Positions 22,638-31,944 are shown, counted from the stretch's first letter. The stretch is DNA of 64,000 nt from Zhenhengia yiwuensis (GCF_014384995.1 NZ_JACRSY010000009.1:66130-130129), one strand, 5' to 3'. Numbers and translations: made by a program. The notes: generated by a model not told the origin, from the sequence alone.

Positions 22638-24098
22638 ATGTCTAGAATTTTAGAAAACTTACAACCAGAAAAGGTTTTTTACTACTTTGAAGAGATTAGT
22701 AAAATCCCACGTGGTTCAGGTAATGAAAAAGAAATTAGTGATTATATGGTACAGTTTGCAAAGTCACTTAACTTAGAAGTTAAACAAGATGAAGCAAATA
22801 ATATTTATATTAGAAAACCAGCTACACCAGGCTATGAAGATGTACCAACTGTTATTCTTCAAGGTCATATGGACATGGTTTGTGAAAAAAATAAAAATAC
22901 AGAGCATGACTTTGAAAAAGAAGGTATTAAACTTATTGTAGATGGTGACTTTATCCGTGCAGATGGTACGACACTTGGGGCAGATAATGGGGTTGCTATT
23001 GCTTACCAAATGGCGGTTTTAGCAGATGATACGCTTGAGCATCCAGCTATTGAAGTCCTTATGACAACAGCAGAAGAAACAGGTATGGATGGTGTTGCGA
23101 ACCTTCATCCAGAATATCTACAAGGTAAAGTACTTCTTAACTTAGATACAGATATTGAAGGAGAATTTTTAGTAAGCTGTGCAGGTGGTGCTAAAGCCCA
23201 TGTAGAGCTTCCAGTAAGCTATGAAAAAGCTCCAGAAGCGCATACTTTATATAGTTTAGCTATTAAAGGTTTAACAGGCGGACACTCAGGTGCAGACATT
23301 CATAAAGAGCGTGCGAATGCTAATATATTAGTAGGCCGTATGCTGGATAGGATAAGATGTGAAATACCCCTTTATATAGCACGTTTTGCAGGTGGAAGTA
23401 AAGATAATGTTATTACACGTGAAGCAGAGGTAAGTTTCTACGTTTCAAATGCACAAAAAGAAGCACTTGAAAAGACTATAGATGAAATGACTATTGCTTT
23501 TAAAACAGAATATGCTAAACAAGACCCAGGTCTTGAAGTTATCTTTACTACATTACAAGAAGAGATGGAAGTTCTTTCTTTAGAAAATACAGCAAAAGCT
23601 ATTGACCTTCTCATGTTACTTCCTCATGGTATTACAGCTTATAGTATGCAAATTGAAGGACTTGTTGAGAGTTCTCTTAATATTGGGGTGGCACAACTTG
23701 AAAAGGAACGTTTCCACCTTGTACTTGCAGTAAGAAGTTCTGTACCAACTAAAAAAGAAAATATGCTTCGTAAAATTAAACTAGTAAGTGAAGCCTTAGG
23801 TGCAAAAGCTACAGTGAATGGAGATTATCCAGCATGGGTATATGCACCAAACTCACGTATACGTGAACTTGCTAGTGAAGTATTTGAAAATATGTACCAT
23901 AAACAACCTAAAATTGAAGCCATCCATGCAGGTCTTGAATGCGGCTTTATTCTAGAAAAGATACCAGGTATTGATATGATTGCTTTTGGGCCAAATGCTT
24001 ATGATATTCATTCTCCAGAAGAACGTGCAAGCATTAGTTCCATGGCACGTGTGTATGAATACTTAGTAAACCTTCTTAAAGAAATGAAAAACTACTAA
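22638..24098 (+). CDS. pepD: Aminoacyl-histidine dipeptidase (M20C, PepD type)
   Basis: Zinc dipeptidase with broad specificity including X-His dipeptides. The 486 residues carry the M20 metal motifs: LQGHMDMVCEKN (about 73-84), GTTLGADNGVAIA (about 108-120, bridging Asp), AEETGMDGVANL (about 141-152, catalytic and ligand Glu), and a late IHAGLECGFI near 428 and DIHSPEE near 460. The lid domain starts near 190 (KGLTGGHSG). ATG 22638 with AAAGGAGT (22623-22630) begins the homologous region; upstream in-frame codons lie inside the UPF0210 gene. It functions in peptide scavenging in the cytoplasm. Confidence 0.93.
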   Translation: MSRILENLQPEKVFYYFEEISKIPRGSGNEKEISDYMVQFAKSLNLEVKQDEANNIYIRKPATPGYEDVPTVILQGHMDMVCEKNKNTEHDFEKEGIKLIVDGDFIRADGTTLGADNGVAIAYQMAVLADDTLEHPAIEVLMTTAEETGMDGVANLHPEYLQGKVLLNLDTDIEGEFLVSCAGGAKAHVELPVSYEKAPEAHTLYSLAIKGLTGGHSGADIHKERANANILVGRMLDRIRCEIPLYIARFAGGSKDNVITREAEVSFYVSNAQKEALEKTIDEMTIAFKTEYAKQDPGLEVIFTTLQEEMEVLSLENTAKAIDLLMLLPHGITAYSMQIEGLVESSLNIGVAQLEKERFHLVLAVRSSVPTKKENMLRKIKLVSEALGAKATVNGDYPAWVYAPNSRIRELASEVFENMYHKQPKIEAIHAGLECGFILEKIPGIDMIAFGPNAYDIHSPEERASISSMARVYEYLVNLLKEMKNY

Positions 24099-24110
24099 GA
24101 AGGTGACCCC

Positions 24111-25265
24111 ATGAAATTTGAAAAAAATAATAAGTATTTTACAATCAGTGTTTATGTTGTAGTTAGTATATTGATTACAGTATTCGCTACATTTTTGCTT
24201 ACTAATTTCAAACTTATTGGGGGATATATAGCGACGTTTATTAAATGGATTTTTGATCTTTTAAAGCCTCTCATTTTTGGTTTTATTATTGCTTATCTTT
24301 TAGATCCACTTACAGATTTTTATGAGAGATGGTTAAAACGTCTTGGAAAGAAGGAAAAGTCTAAAAGGAGTTTTGCCACTTTACTTACGTTAATAAGTTT
24401 TATTAGTGCAGTAGGAGCACTTGTTATTCTGGTAGCAGTGAATGTGAAAAAAGTTATTGGTGTTGGAGCAGTGAAAAATCTACAAGATAGTCTGATGCAG
24501 TACACTCATTACTTTACCAGTATGATTGAAAGTATGGAATTTGCAACATCCAGTATGCCTTTTCTAAGAAGTGGAGGTAGCTTTATTGCGCAAGTTTATA
24601 GTAACATAGATGCCTTTGTAAACTGGATAGGCACAAAGGCTATCAGTGTCCTTACTGGAATGGGTGGGAATTTGCTTAGCCTTGGATTAGGTTTTGTCAT
24701 TGCTTTTTATGGACTGAAGGATAAGAAAACTTTATTAACCATATACAATCGTTTTCTAGATTTAATGATTCCTAAACGTATAAGTGGTGAAGTAAGGGAT
24801 ATTGGTAGAGATATAGATTATGTTTTTTCAGGCTATATTAGGGGGCAACTTATTGATGCTGTTATTATGGCTACATTAATTAGCATAGCACTTATGTGCA
24901 TCGGTATCGATTTTGCCATTATTATAGGCATTATTTCAGGTATTTTTAATCTGATTCCATACTTTGGGCCAGTAGTAGGTTTTATTTTAGCAGGGCTTAT
25001 TGGTTTTATTGGGCCACATCCTATTAAAGGAGTCTATGCTGTTATTGCTGTTATGATTTTGCAGCAAATAGATGGATGGTTTATCGTCCCTAAAGTTATG
25101 GGCAAAACAGTGAAACTTCATCCTATAGCTGTACTTTTAGCTATTGTAATAGGTGGGCAGATTTGTGGTTTAGTAGGTATCTTACTAGGTGTACCAGTAG
25201 CAGGTTTTATTAGATTACTTGTGATGCGTTATATGGGAGACTTGTTTAGTCCAAAAGAAAACTAA
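24111..25265 (+). CDS. AI-2E family transporter
   Basis: A 384-residue polytopic membrane protein of the AI-2 exporter superfamily (TqsA/YdiK type). Some members export autoinducer-2, others are Na+/H+ antiporters, so the substrate is open. There are about eight hydrophobic segments: paired N-terminal helices (about 12-35 and 40-64), a pair at about 85-110, and a C-terminal cluster (about 180-370) containing the family's GFILAGLIGFIGP, QQIDGWFIVPKVMGK and GILLGVPVAGFIRLL-type motifs. AAGGTGA precedes ATG 24111, 12 bases after pepD. A shared bidirectional terminator separates it from convergent tyrS. Confidence 0.9.
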   Translation: MKFEKNNKYFTISVYVVVSILITVFATFLLTNFKLIGGYIATFIKWIFDLLKPLIFGFIIAYLLDPLTDFYERWLKRLGKKEKSKRSFATLLTLISFISAVGALVILVAVNVKKVIGVGAVKNLQDSLMQYTHYFTSMIESMEFATSSMPFLRSGGSFIAQVYSNIDAFVNWIGTKAISVLTGMGGNLLSLGLGFVIAFYGLKDKKTLLTIYNRFLDLMIPKRISGEVRDIGRDIDYVFSGYIRGQLIDAVIMATLISIALMCIGIDFAIIIGIISGIFNLIPYFGPVVGFILAGLIGFIGPHPIKGVYAVIAVMILQQIDGWFIVPKVMGKTVKLHPIAVLLAIVIGGQICGLVGILLGVPVAGFIRLLVMRYMGDLFSPKEN

Positions 25266-25284
25266 TAAAGTAAATGGAAGAATA

Positions 25285-25318
25285 AAAAAGGACTATTGCA
25301 CGAGCAATAGTCCTTTTT
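25285..25318. terminator. Bidirectional terminator between the AI-2E gene and tyrS
   Basis: Arms AAAAAGGACTATTGC (25285-25299) and GCAATAGTCCTTTTT (25304-25318), perfect 15-bp stem with ACGA loop. A-run on one side and T-run on the other, so it can end transcription in both directions. Confidence 0.93.
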
Positions 25319-25322
25319 GTGT

Positions 25323-26552
25323 TTAAACAAGATTTACTTGGTGGAATACTTTTTTACCTTTTTGAATCATTAAAGCATTATCTGTAAAAAGATCTGTTGT
25401 TACTTTGAAATCGATAGCTTCAACAGGTTTACCATCAAGTTTAATGCCTTTTTGATCAAGAAGACGACGTGCTTCTGAACGTGTTGCAACGATCTTTGTA
25501 TGGTCTACAAGAAGACTGATGATATCAAGGCCATCTGTGAATAAATCTGCACTAAGGTCTGTTGTTGGAAGTGAACCACTAGCACCTTTACCAGCAAAAG
25601 CAGCTTTAGCAGCTTCCTGAGCTTTAGTAGCTTCTTCCTCGCCATGTACGATTTTTGTAATCTCAAATGCAAGACGTGCTTTAGCCTCGTTGATTGCAGC
25701 ACCTTCTACATTACAAAGTGTATTAATTTCATCCATTGGAAGGAATGTAAGAAGGCACATACATTTTCTAACATCAGCATCTGCAACATTTCTCCAGTAT
25801 TGGTAGAAGTCGTATGGAGATGTTTTTTCAGCATCAAGCCATACAGCACCATTTTCAGTTTTACCCATTTTTTTGCCTTCACTGTTTGTAAGAAGAGAGA
25901 ATGTCATACCAAAAGCAGTGTCACCATGTAAACGTCTTACAAGTTCTACACCACCTAAAATATTTGACCATTGATCATTACCACCAAGCTCTAATTTACA
26001 GCCGAATTTTCTGTAAAGCTCTAAGAAGTCGTAAGACTGCATAAGCATGTAGTTGAATTCTAAGAATGATAGACCTTTTTCAAGACGTTGTTTGAAACAT
26101 TCTGCTGTAAGCATGCGGTTTACAGAGAAGTGTACACCAACTTCTCGAAGGAAGTCTACATAGTTTAAGTTTAACAGCCAGTCACCATTATCAACAATAA
26201 TAGCTTGATCATTATCAAATGTAATAAAGCGTGAAAGTTGTTTTTTAAAGCAATTTACATTATGCTTGATGATTTCTGGTGTAAGCATTTTACGCATATC
26301 TGTTTTACCAGTAGGGTCACCAACCATACCTGTACCACCACCAAGAAGGGCAATTGGTCTATGACCAGCTTTTTGCATATGAGACATAGCCATAACTGTT
26401 ACAAAGTGACCAACATGTAAGCTGTCTGCTGTAGGATCAAAACCAATGTAGAAAGTTACTTTTTCTTTCTCTAATAATTCTCTAATTTCTTTTTCGTGTG
26501 TTGTTTGTTCAATAAACCCACGTTCCATGAGGGTATCAAATACGTTACTCAT
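25323..26552 (-). CDS. tyrS: Tyrosyl-tRNA synthetase
   Basis: Charges tRNA-Tyr (409 residues, class I). The HIGH-type signature is DSLHVGHF (about 43-50), the tyrosine pocket and dimer regions follow (NYMLMQSYDF near 164), the KMSKS-type loop is KMGKTENGAVWL (about 231-242), and the C-terminal S4 RNA-binding domain has SEARRLLDQKGIKLDG (about 352-367). It reads on the minus strand with AGGAGGT before the ATG and is controlled by a T-box with a tyrosine specifier. Convergent with the AI-2E gene. Confidence 0.96.
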   Translation of the reverse strand: MSNVFDTLMERGFIEQTTHEKEIRELLEKEKVTFYIGFDPTADSLHVGHFVTVMAMSHMQKAGHRPIALLGGGTGMVGDPTGKTDMRKMLTPEIIKHNVNCFKKQLSRFITFDNDQAIIVDNGDWLLNLNYVDFLREVGVHFSVNRMLTAECFKQRLEKGLSFLEFNYMLMQSYDFLELYRKFGCKLELGGNDQWSNILGGVELVRRLHGDTAFGMTFSLLTNSEGKKMGKTENGAVWLDAEKTSPYDFYQYWRNVADADVRKCMCLLTFLPMDEINTLCNVEGAAINEAKARLAFEITKIVHGEEEATKAQEAAKAAFAGKGASGSLPTTDLSADLFTDGLDIISLLVDHTKIVATRSEARRLLDQKGIKLDGKPVEAIDFKVTTDLFTDNALMIQKGKKVFHQVNLV

Positions 26553-26815
26553 TGTTAAAACCTCCTAATATTTTATTGAAAATTAAAAAGGGTGATTCAT
26601 CCTAGAAAAGGACGAGATCACCCGTGGTACCACCTTAATTCGCAAATAAACTTTGCCTTGACATGATAACGGTATGAAACCGGCACAATTGTGCAACTCA
26701 AAAGGTGTAATTCATAATAAATTCGGTATGTACTTGCACCAACCGTACATTCTCTGAAGACTCCCTTTATTATTACTGCTTCCTTCATCAACATTTTTGA
26801 CTATGTTTATATTGG
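26553..26815 (-). promoter_or_regulatory. T-box riboswitch, tyrosine type, with terminator
   Basis: On the minus strand the T-box GGTGGTACCACG (plus 26623-26634) precedes a terminator: plus-strand arms around GGGTGATTCATCC (26590-26602) and GGACGAGATCACCC (26610-26623), with a T-run on the transcript side at about 26585-26589. The specifier region reads GAATTACACCTTTTGAG; the TAC codon is complementary to plus 26707-26709 and specifies tyrosine, matching tyrS. Stem I elements (AGTAATAATAAAG, CAGAGAATG) occur upstream. Uncharged tRNA-Tyr should favour the antiterminator. Confidence 0.9.
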
Positions 26816-26820
26816 TTATT

Positions 26821-26848
26821 ATTATAACATAGCTTAAATATTTTGCAA
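26821..26848 (-). promoter_or_regulatory. Probable sigma-A promoter of tyrS
   Basis: Minus-strand TTGCAA (plus 26843-26848), 16-base spacer, TATAAT (plus 26821-26826). Start expected near 26814, just upstream of the T-box. Confidence 0.6.
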
Positions 26849-26955
26849 GACTCTAAATAGTACAGAATAAAAGTGGAAAAAAGTGGTAAACTATAATAAT
26901 ATAAAGTATAGAGTAAAATCGAGAAGAAGTAAGAGGAATTCAAGGGGGGACACAT

Positions 26956-28902
26956 ATGTTTGAGATCAGTAAGGGGCTACCTACATTAGGTTGTCACTTA
27001 ATAGATGGTAATTGTTACTTTGGTATTTATTCCACTGAGGCAAAATATATGATTCTTAAATTATATAAAGAAGTTTATGAAGATGGACCTTTGTTAGAAG
27101 TTGTATTAGATAGAAAAGACTACGCCACAGGGGACATTTTTCATGTAGCTATTGAAGATGTACAAGAAGGCTATAGTTATACGTGGCAGACGCAAAACGA
27201 AAATGATGAAATAAGTGTGCCACTTATTGACCCTTATGCAAGAAGTTTATATGCCTTTCCTAAGGGGAGTAATCATTATAAAAATATAGTGGTTAAAGAT
27301 GAGTATATTGTAGCCAATAGGCCTCATTTAGAATGGCAAGAGACCATTATATATGAAATGCATGTAGGAGCTTTTACTAAAAGTCCTACATGTACAGTAC
27401 TTGAAAAAGAGAAAGGTACTTTTGAAGGGATTATAGCAAAACTTCCTTATTTAAAAGCATTAGGTGTAACAACCTTGGAATTATTGCCTGTGTTTAAATG
27501 GAATAAACATACTCTTGCGAATAAGCATCCTATTACTCAAGAAACTTTACAGGATGAATGGGGATATAATACTATAGCTTTCTTTGCTTTGCAGGAAAAT
27601 TATAGTGCAAATAAAGAAGTGCTTGGAGAATTAAAATCTTTTAAAAAGTTTATAAGTACCTTACATGATGAAGGTATGGAAGTAATTTTAGATGTAGTTT
27701 ATAACCATACAGGAGAAGGAAGTAAGGAGGGGAAAGTCTTTAGCTTCAAAGCCTTAGCGCCACAAAGTTATTATAAGTTTCAAGATGAGTATTATCGTAA
27801 TGATGCAGGTGCGGGTAATACTTTCAATAATATGCATATAATGACCAAAAAATTAATTTTAGATAGTTTGAGGTATTGGGTTATTTGTATGGGTGTAGAT
27901 GGTTTTAGATTAGATTTGGCATCTATTTTAGCACAAGATGAAGCAGGAAATTGGTATGAAGGGTCTCTCGTTGATGATATTGCGAAAGATCCTATTTTAT
28001 CTCATATGAAGCTCATTGCAGAATGTTGGGATGCAAAGGGTGCTTATGATGTGGGGCGTATGCCTTATCCTTTTGTAGAGTGGAGTGATCGATATAGGGA
28101 TACCATTAGACGGTTTGTTAGAGGAGATCAGGGAATGACTCGAGATGTAGCACAGTGTTTAATGGGAAGTGAAATCCAATTTAAAGATTTACGTAAGACT
28201 AAGCAAAATACCCTTCATTATGTAACAGCCCATGATGGGTTTACCTTATGGGATTTAGTTTCTTACAATACGAAGCATAATAGGTTAAATGGAGAAGATA
28301 ACAGAGACGGCCACAACGCCAACTATAGTTATAACTGTGGGGTAGAGGGGGAGACGCAAAACGAAGAAATTTTGGCTATGCGCATAAGACGTATTAAAAA
28401 TTATTTTACCCTTCTTATGCTATCACAAGGTGTACCTATGATTCTTATGGGGGATGAAATAGGAAGGACACAAAAAGGCAACAATAATGCCTATTGTCAT
28501 GATAATGAACTCACTTGGATGAATTGGGAGAATGTAGAACGTAACAAGGAAATCCTTAATTTTGTAAAACAAATAATAGCTTTTAGAAAAGAGAGCCATT
28601 GTTTTATGAAGCAGTATGAGCATGAACTTAAAGTCACGTTCCATGGTGTGAACTACAATCAGCCAGACTGGTCTTATTATTCCTGCAGTCTAGCGGTTCA
28701 GATGGAAGTAGGGGATGAGAAGCTCTATATAATCATTAATCATTATGTAGAGCCTCTTAGATTTGAACTACCACGTACAATGCAAGGTTGGAAGCTCATG
28801 ATAGATACCTCAAGAAATGAAAGTTTTATACAGTCTAGTCTTAAGATTCAAGAGTCTAATCATAAGGTTATGCCATTTAGTATATGCGTTTTTAAAACAT
28901 AA
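26956..28902 (+). CDS. glgX: Glycogen debranching / pullulanase-like GH13 enzyme
   Basis: Alpha-1,6-glucan debranching enzyme of the GlgX/isoamylase/pullulanase type (648 residues). The N-terminal beta domain (about 1-120) is followed by the catalytic barrel: YEMHVGAFT (about 134-142), VVYNHTGEG (about 249-257), GVDGFRLDLAS (about 313-323, Asp nucleophile), LIAECWDAKG (about 353-362, general-acid Glu), TAHDGFTLWDL (about 424-434, stabilising Asp), then NNNAYCHDNELTWMNW near 512, a GlgX hallmark. No signal peptide, so it acts on intracellular glycogen. GGGGGGA precedes the ATG. No other glg gene is nearby. The symbol is by similarity; pullulanase-type specificity is possible. Confidence 0.88.
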   Translation: MFEISKGLPTLGCHLIDGNCYFGIYSTEAKYMILKLYKEVYEDGPLLEVVLDRKDYATGDIFHVAIEDVQEGYSYTWQTQNENDEISVPLIDPYARSLYAFPKGSNHYKNIVVKDEYIVANRPHLEWQETIIYEMHVGAFTKSPTCTVLEKEKGTFEGIIAKLPYLKALGVTTLELLPVFKWNKHTLANKHPITQETLQDEWGYNTIAFFALQENYSANKEVLGELKSFKKFISTLHDEGMEVILDVVYNHTGEGSKEGKVFSFKALAPQSYYKFQDEYYRNDAGAGNTFNNMHIMTKKLILDSLRYWVICMGVDGFRLDLASILAQDEAGNWYEGSLVDDIAKDPILSHMKLIAECWDAKGAYDVGRMPYPFVEWSDRYRDTIRRFVRGDQGMTRDVAQCLMGSEIQFKDLRKTKQNTLHYVTAHDGFTLWDLVSYNTKHNRLNGEDNRDGHNANYSYNCGVEGETQNEEILAMRIRRIKNYFTLLMLSQGVPMILMGDEIGRTQKGNNNAYCHDNELTWMNWENVERNKEILNFVKQIIAFRKESHCFMKQYEHELKVTFHGVNYNQPDWSYYSCSLAVQMEVGDEKLYIIINHYVEPLRFELPRTMQGWKLMIDTSRNESFIQSSLKIQESNHKVMPFSICVFKT

Positions 28903-28950
28903 AAAATAGAACCATCATTATAAAAAGAATAATGATGGTTCTATTTTTTT
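28901..28950. terminator. Bidirectional terminator after glgX
   Basis: 21-22-bp near-perfect stem: 28901-28921 pairs with 28929-28950 (core TAGAACCATCATTAT / ATAATGATGGTTCTA) with flanking A and T runs. Serves glgX and the convergent P-loop gene. Confidence 0.93.
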
Positions 28951-28958
28951 ATAATGAG

Positions 28959-29369
28959 CTAAGCGACAAGATAGGAAAGTAGATGCTCAGGAATTTCTCT
29001 TTGAGAACAAGAAGCTCCAACTATAAAGTTAACGGAATATTTTTCAGAGAGCTTTTTGAGTTTGTCGAAGAAAAGACTGAGTTCATCAATACCTAAATGG
29101 GTGATTTGAATAAGTTCATCAATGAAAACAAGTTCAATATCATGATTGCTAGATAGAATCCCACATAAAAAACCAAAGAAATCATGGGCACTAATTGGGA
29201 AATTTGTCGTCTCGATAAGACGTATACGATGAGAAAGTGCAAAACGATGTTGAGTCGTACTATCAATGTAAACAATGTGACCATTTAAAGATTTGCTACG
29301 TTCATTGGCAAGTTCAATCATTTGTTTGGTTTTACCTTCACCTGTCTGTCCTGTAATAATCTGAATCAT
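28959..29369 (-). CDS. Small P-loop NTPase of unknown function
   Basis: A 136-residue protein that is little more than a nucleotide-binding core. Walker A GQTGEGKTK (about 7-15) and Walker B LVFIDELIQI (about 92-101) are clear; a GASCSQREIPEHLL stretch near the end resembles a sensor region. There is no membrane segment. Proteins of this size and pattern are common in clostridia and are often labelled PilT-like, but the hexamerisation domain of PilT is absent. ATG at 29369 (minus) has AGGGGTGA just upstream; GTG 29378 is an in-frame alternative. It stands alone between convergent glgX and DUF378. I cannot assign a function. Confidence 0.7.
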   Translation of the reverse strand: MIQIITGQTGEGKTKQMIELANERSKSLNGHIVYIDSTTQHRFALSHRIRLIETTNFPISAHDFFGFLCGILSSNHDIELVFIDELIQITHLGIDELSLFFDKLKKLSEKYSVNFIVGASCSQREIPEHLLSYLVA

Positions 29370-29478
29370 GGTTATCACCCCTAATAGTATGATTTATTAA
29401 TATACATATTCAACATATTGCCTAAAATATCCTTTAAAATGAAAAATATTTTATAAAAAATATTATAAAAATGGTAAT

Positions 29479-29513
29479 AAAAATAACTAGGCAACTATGT
29501 GTCTAGTTATTTT
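29479..29513 (-). terminator. Terminator after the DUF378 gene
   Basis: Arms AAAAATAACTAG (29479-29490) and CTAGTTATTTTT (29502-29513); on the minus strand the stem ends in a T-run. Confidence 0.75.
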
Positions 29514-29517
29514 TAGA

Positions 29518-29736
29518 TTAGCTATTATAATTGTTTTGAGATACTTTTCCAAAGAGCGTCAGAGAATAGAGACCTGCGATACCTATTACAGCATAAATAA
29601 TACGGCTTATCCATGAAGCCATTCCTCCAAATAATGCAGCTACTAGGTCAAATTGGAAAAAGCCGATAAGTCCCCAGTTAATGGCACCAATAATAATTAA
29701 TGCTAATGCTACATAATCAAGTCCTTTTGTATCCAT
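29518..29736 (-). CDS. DUF378 family small membrane protein
   Basis: A 72-residue protein with two membrane segments (about 7-27 and 44-63) and the family pattern LALIIIGAINWGLIGFFQFDLV (trimmed here), very like Bacillus YuzA. Function unknown. The minus-strand ATG has AAGGTGGTGA upstream and a terminator follows, so it is probably monocistronic. Between this gene and the next radical-SAM gene lie about 200 AT-rich bases with one small hairpin and nothing else recognised. Confidence 0.88.
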   Translation of the reverse strand: MDTKGLDYVALALIIIGAINWGLIGFFQFDLVAALFGGMASWISRIIYAVIGIAGLYSLTLFGKVSQNNYNS

Positions 29737-29939
29737 ATCTTCACCACCTTTGTAGTATTATTAGGAAATCTATGGTGATAGTATGGGAAAAAATAAAAAT
29801 TTTATGCAGTAAATAAACTCTTGGAATAAATAACCATCTCTAAGCTATATATATAATAAAGGCTTGTTTGACAAACAAGCTATCTCGTTTTAACATAAAG
29901 AAAAATGACTTAATGAAATAGACAAGGAGCTAATAAGAC

Positions 29940-30896
29940 GTGAGCACATATAGACGTTATGCAGATTATTTAAAAGAGAAATATGGCGGAAAGGTTTATA
30001 AAATTCCAGTTAATCTGCCAGTTACCTGTCCAAACCGCGATGGAACATGTGGTAAAGGAGGATGTACTTTTTGTAGTGAAGTAGGAATAGGCTATGAAAT
30101 GTTAGACACACAAATGGCTATTAGTAAGCAGATAGAAGAAAATATTGCTTATATTGGCAAGCGTTATAAAGCAGATACCTTTATTGCTTATTTACAAAAT
30201 TTCAGTAATACGTATATGCCTCTTGAAACTTTCGAAGAGGTGCTTGGACAGATCAAACATGAAAAACTTGTAGGCATTAGCATTTCTACAAGACCTGACT
30301 GTATTCATGATGCCTATCTTGAGAAAATAAAAGCATGGCAAGACGAAACTGGATATGATGTATGTATTGAACTTGGTTTACAGACACTTAACTATCATGC
30401 ATTAGAGAAAATTAACAGAGGACATGGGCTAAGCGAATATATTGATGCTGTATTACGCATTAAGCGCTATGGCTTTGAAATTTGTACTCACTTGATTTTA
30501 AATTTACCATGGGATAATCAGCTAGATGTCATTGAAAATGCTAAGTTAATGAGTGTACTTGGTATAGACTATGTGAAGCTACATGCACTTTATATTGTGA
30601 AAAATACGGTCATGGGGCAGCAATATTTAAAAGGTGAATTTGACATGATTAGTATGGAGGAATATGAAGAGCGTGTCATTACTTTCTTAAGATATCTTTC
30701 AGAAGATGTGGTCATTCAACGTATTATAGGGAGAGCACCAAGTGAATATACATTATTTGCTAACTGGAATACAAGTTGGTGGAAAATACATGATGAGATT
30801 ATAGCAACTATGGAAGATGCAGGGTATAAACAAGGTGATTTGTGTCAATATCAAAATGGGAAAGCTGTTAAAAAATTTATTACTAAAGAAGCATAA
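29940..30896 (+). CDS. TIGR01212-family radical SAM protein (YtqA-like)
   Basis: Radical SAM enzyme of 318 residues; the reaction is not established for this group. The iron-sulfur ligands are in CPNRDGTCGKGGCTFC (about 30-45), with the unusual spacing of this family and of Elp3-like enzymes, followed by AYLQNFSNTYMPLE (about 82-95), SISTRPDC (about 117-124), ELGLQTLN (about 143-150) and a HLILNLPWD block. The start is GTG 29940 with AAGGAG (29925-29930). Its stop codon is part of a terminator stem, so it is probably transcribed alone. Confidence 0.88.
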   Translation: MSTYRRYADYLKEKYGGKVYKIPVNLPVTCPNRDGTCGKGGCTFCSEVGIGYEMLDTQMAISKQIEENIAYIGKRYKADTFIAYLQNFSNTYMPLETFEEVLGQIKHEKLVGISISTRPDCIHDAYLEKIKAWQDETGYDVCIELGLQTLNYHALEKINRGHGLSEYIDAVLRIKRYGFEICTHLILNLPWDNQLDVIENAKLMSVLGIDYVKLHALYIVKNTVMGQQYLKGEFDMISMEEYEERVITFLRYLSEDVVIQRIIGRAPSEYTLFANWNTSWWKIHDEIIATMEDAGYKQGDLCQYQNGKAVKKFITKEA

Positions 30897-30920
30897 GTTT
30901 TTATGCTTCTTTAATTTTTT
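30885..30920 (+). terminator. Terminator overlapping the radical-SAM stop
   Basis: Perfect 11-bp arms AAAGAAGCATA (30885-30895) and TATGCTTCTTT (30902-30912), then AATTTTTT. The stop codon (30894-30896) lies in the 5' arm. Confidence 0.85.
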
Positions 30921-30931
30921 AGGGGGTTAAA

Positions 30932-31939
30932 ATGGGAGCTATGGAAAGAGTCATTAGCCAGATGAGCTATGATATGAGGAGGAAACGTTATTTAGGTAAG
31001 TCCAAAAAGCAAAGTAGAAATCCACAACATGAGATCCATCATAGAGCAAAAAGTACAAGTGGTAGGCAAGTGTATATGCCTGTACTAGCATTAGGTGGAG
31101 GAAATGCTAAAAAAGTAATAGGTATTCTTTTAATTGCAATAGGTGTTATACTTATTTTGACGAGATGTTTTGGAGGAAGTAGAAAAGATGCAGTCAAAGA
31201 TATTAATGAAAAGAAAGTAGTTTATGAAACACAGACTTCTTATGAAAATTTTATACAGGATTTTAATATTGAAGAAGAGGATTTAAAAGTACTTTTGGAT
31301 TTATCCCTGCGCTATAAACAAGATTATGCCCATACACTTGGTGTGTGGGCAGTAGAATCTTATAAAGGAGGCTCTATGGCACAGGTGAAGCAGTGCTTAA
31401 GGCAATATAGACCAGAAAATGAAATAGACGATTTTGGTATGTATGATGCAGCCACAAAATTGTACAAGCAGTTTATTTATGACATTCGTAAGTTTCCCCT
31501 AAAAATTAGAAAAGGGTATACCTATGAAAATGGATGGAAACAATCTAGAACATATAATGGAAATAGGCTCCATTATGGTATTGATATTATGTCTGATACC
31601 AATGAATCAGGGAAAATTGAAGTGATTAGTATGACCGATGGTATAGTAGAAAATGTTGGGTGGAATGAAACAGGTGGTTATAGGGTAGGTATTAGAAGTC
31701 CAGGAGGGGCTTATTTTTATTATGCGCATTTAGATGATTATCCTAGTCATTTACAAAAAGGAGATAGGATTGATGCAGGAGATTTGCTTGGGATGATGGG
31801 AGATACAGGATATGGTACTGAGGGGACTAGGGGGAAGTTTCCTGTACATCTGCATATAGGGATTGCGGTTAAAACGAAGGATCAAGTAGAGTTTTGGATT
31901 AATCCTTATGCACTTCTTAAATATACAGAGGACAAATAG
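30932..31939 (+). CDS. Membrane-anchored M23 (LytM-type) metallopeptidase
   Basis: Cell-wall endopeptidase or regulator of 335 residues. A basic cytoplasmic N-terminus (about 1-58) precedes one membrane segment (about 60-80, VIGILLIAIGVILIL), a helical linker (about 85-190), and the M23 domain at about 195-330: HYGIDIM (first His and Asp ligands, about 210-216), YYAHLDDYPSHLQKGD (about 265-280) and VHLHIGI (last His pair, about 307-313). All zinc ligands are present, so it should be active. GGGGG precedes ATG 30932. A sporulation or division role is possible but not shown by the sequence. Confidence 0.88.
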   Translation: MGAMERVISQMSYDMRRKRYLGKSKKQSRNPQHEIHHRAKSTSGRQVYMPVLALGGGNAKKVIGILLIAIGVILILTRCFGGSRKDAVKDINEKKVVYETQTSYENFIQDFNIEEEDLKVLLDLSLRYKQDYAHTLGVWAVESYKGGSMAQVKQCLRQYRPENEIDDFGMYDAATKLYKQFIYDIRKFPLKIRKGYTYENGWKQSRTYNGNRLHYGIDIMSDTNESGKIEVISMTDGIVENVGWNETGGYRVGIRSPGGAYFYYAHLDDYPSHLQKGDRIDAGDLLGMMGDTGYGTEGTRGKFPVHLHIGIAVKTKDQVEFWINPYALLKYTEDK

Positions 31940-31944
31940 CTGCG

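Noticed and set aside
25644..25931. Plus-strand frame with Cys/Phe-rich product inside tyrS
   Set aside because: Antisense to a well-supported synthetase; no start signal.
29863..29881. Hairpin GCTTGTTT-GAC-AAACAAGC upstream of the radical-SAM gene
   Set aside because: A perfect 8-bp stem, but with no T-run on either side and no gene ending there; probably incidental.
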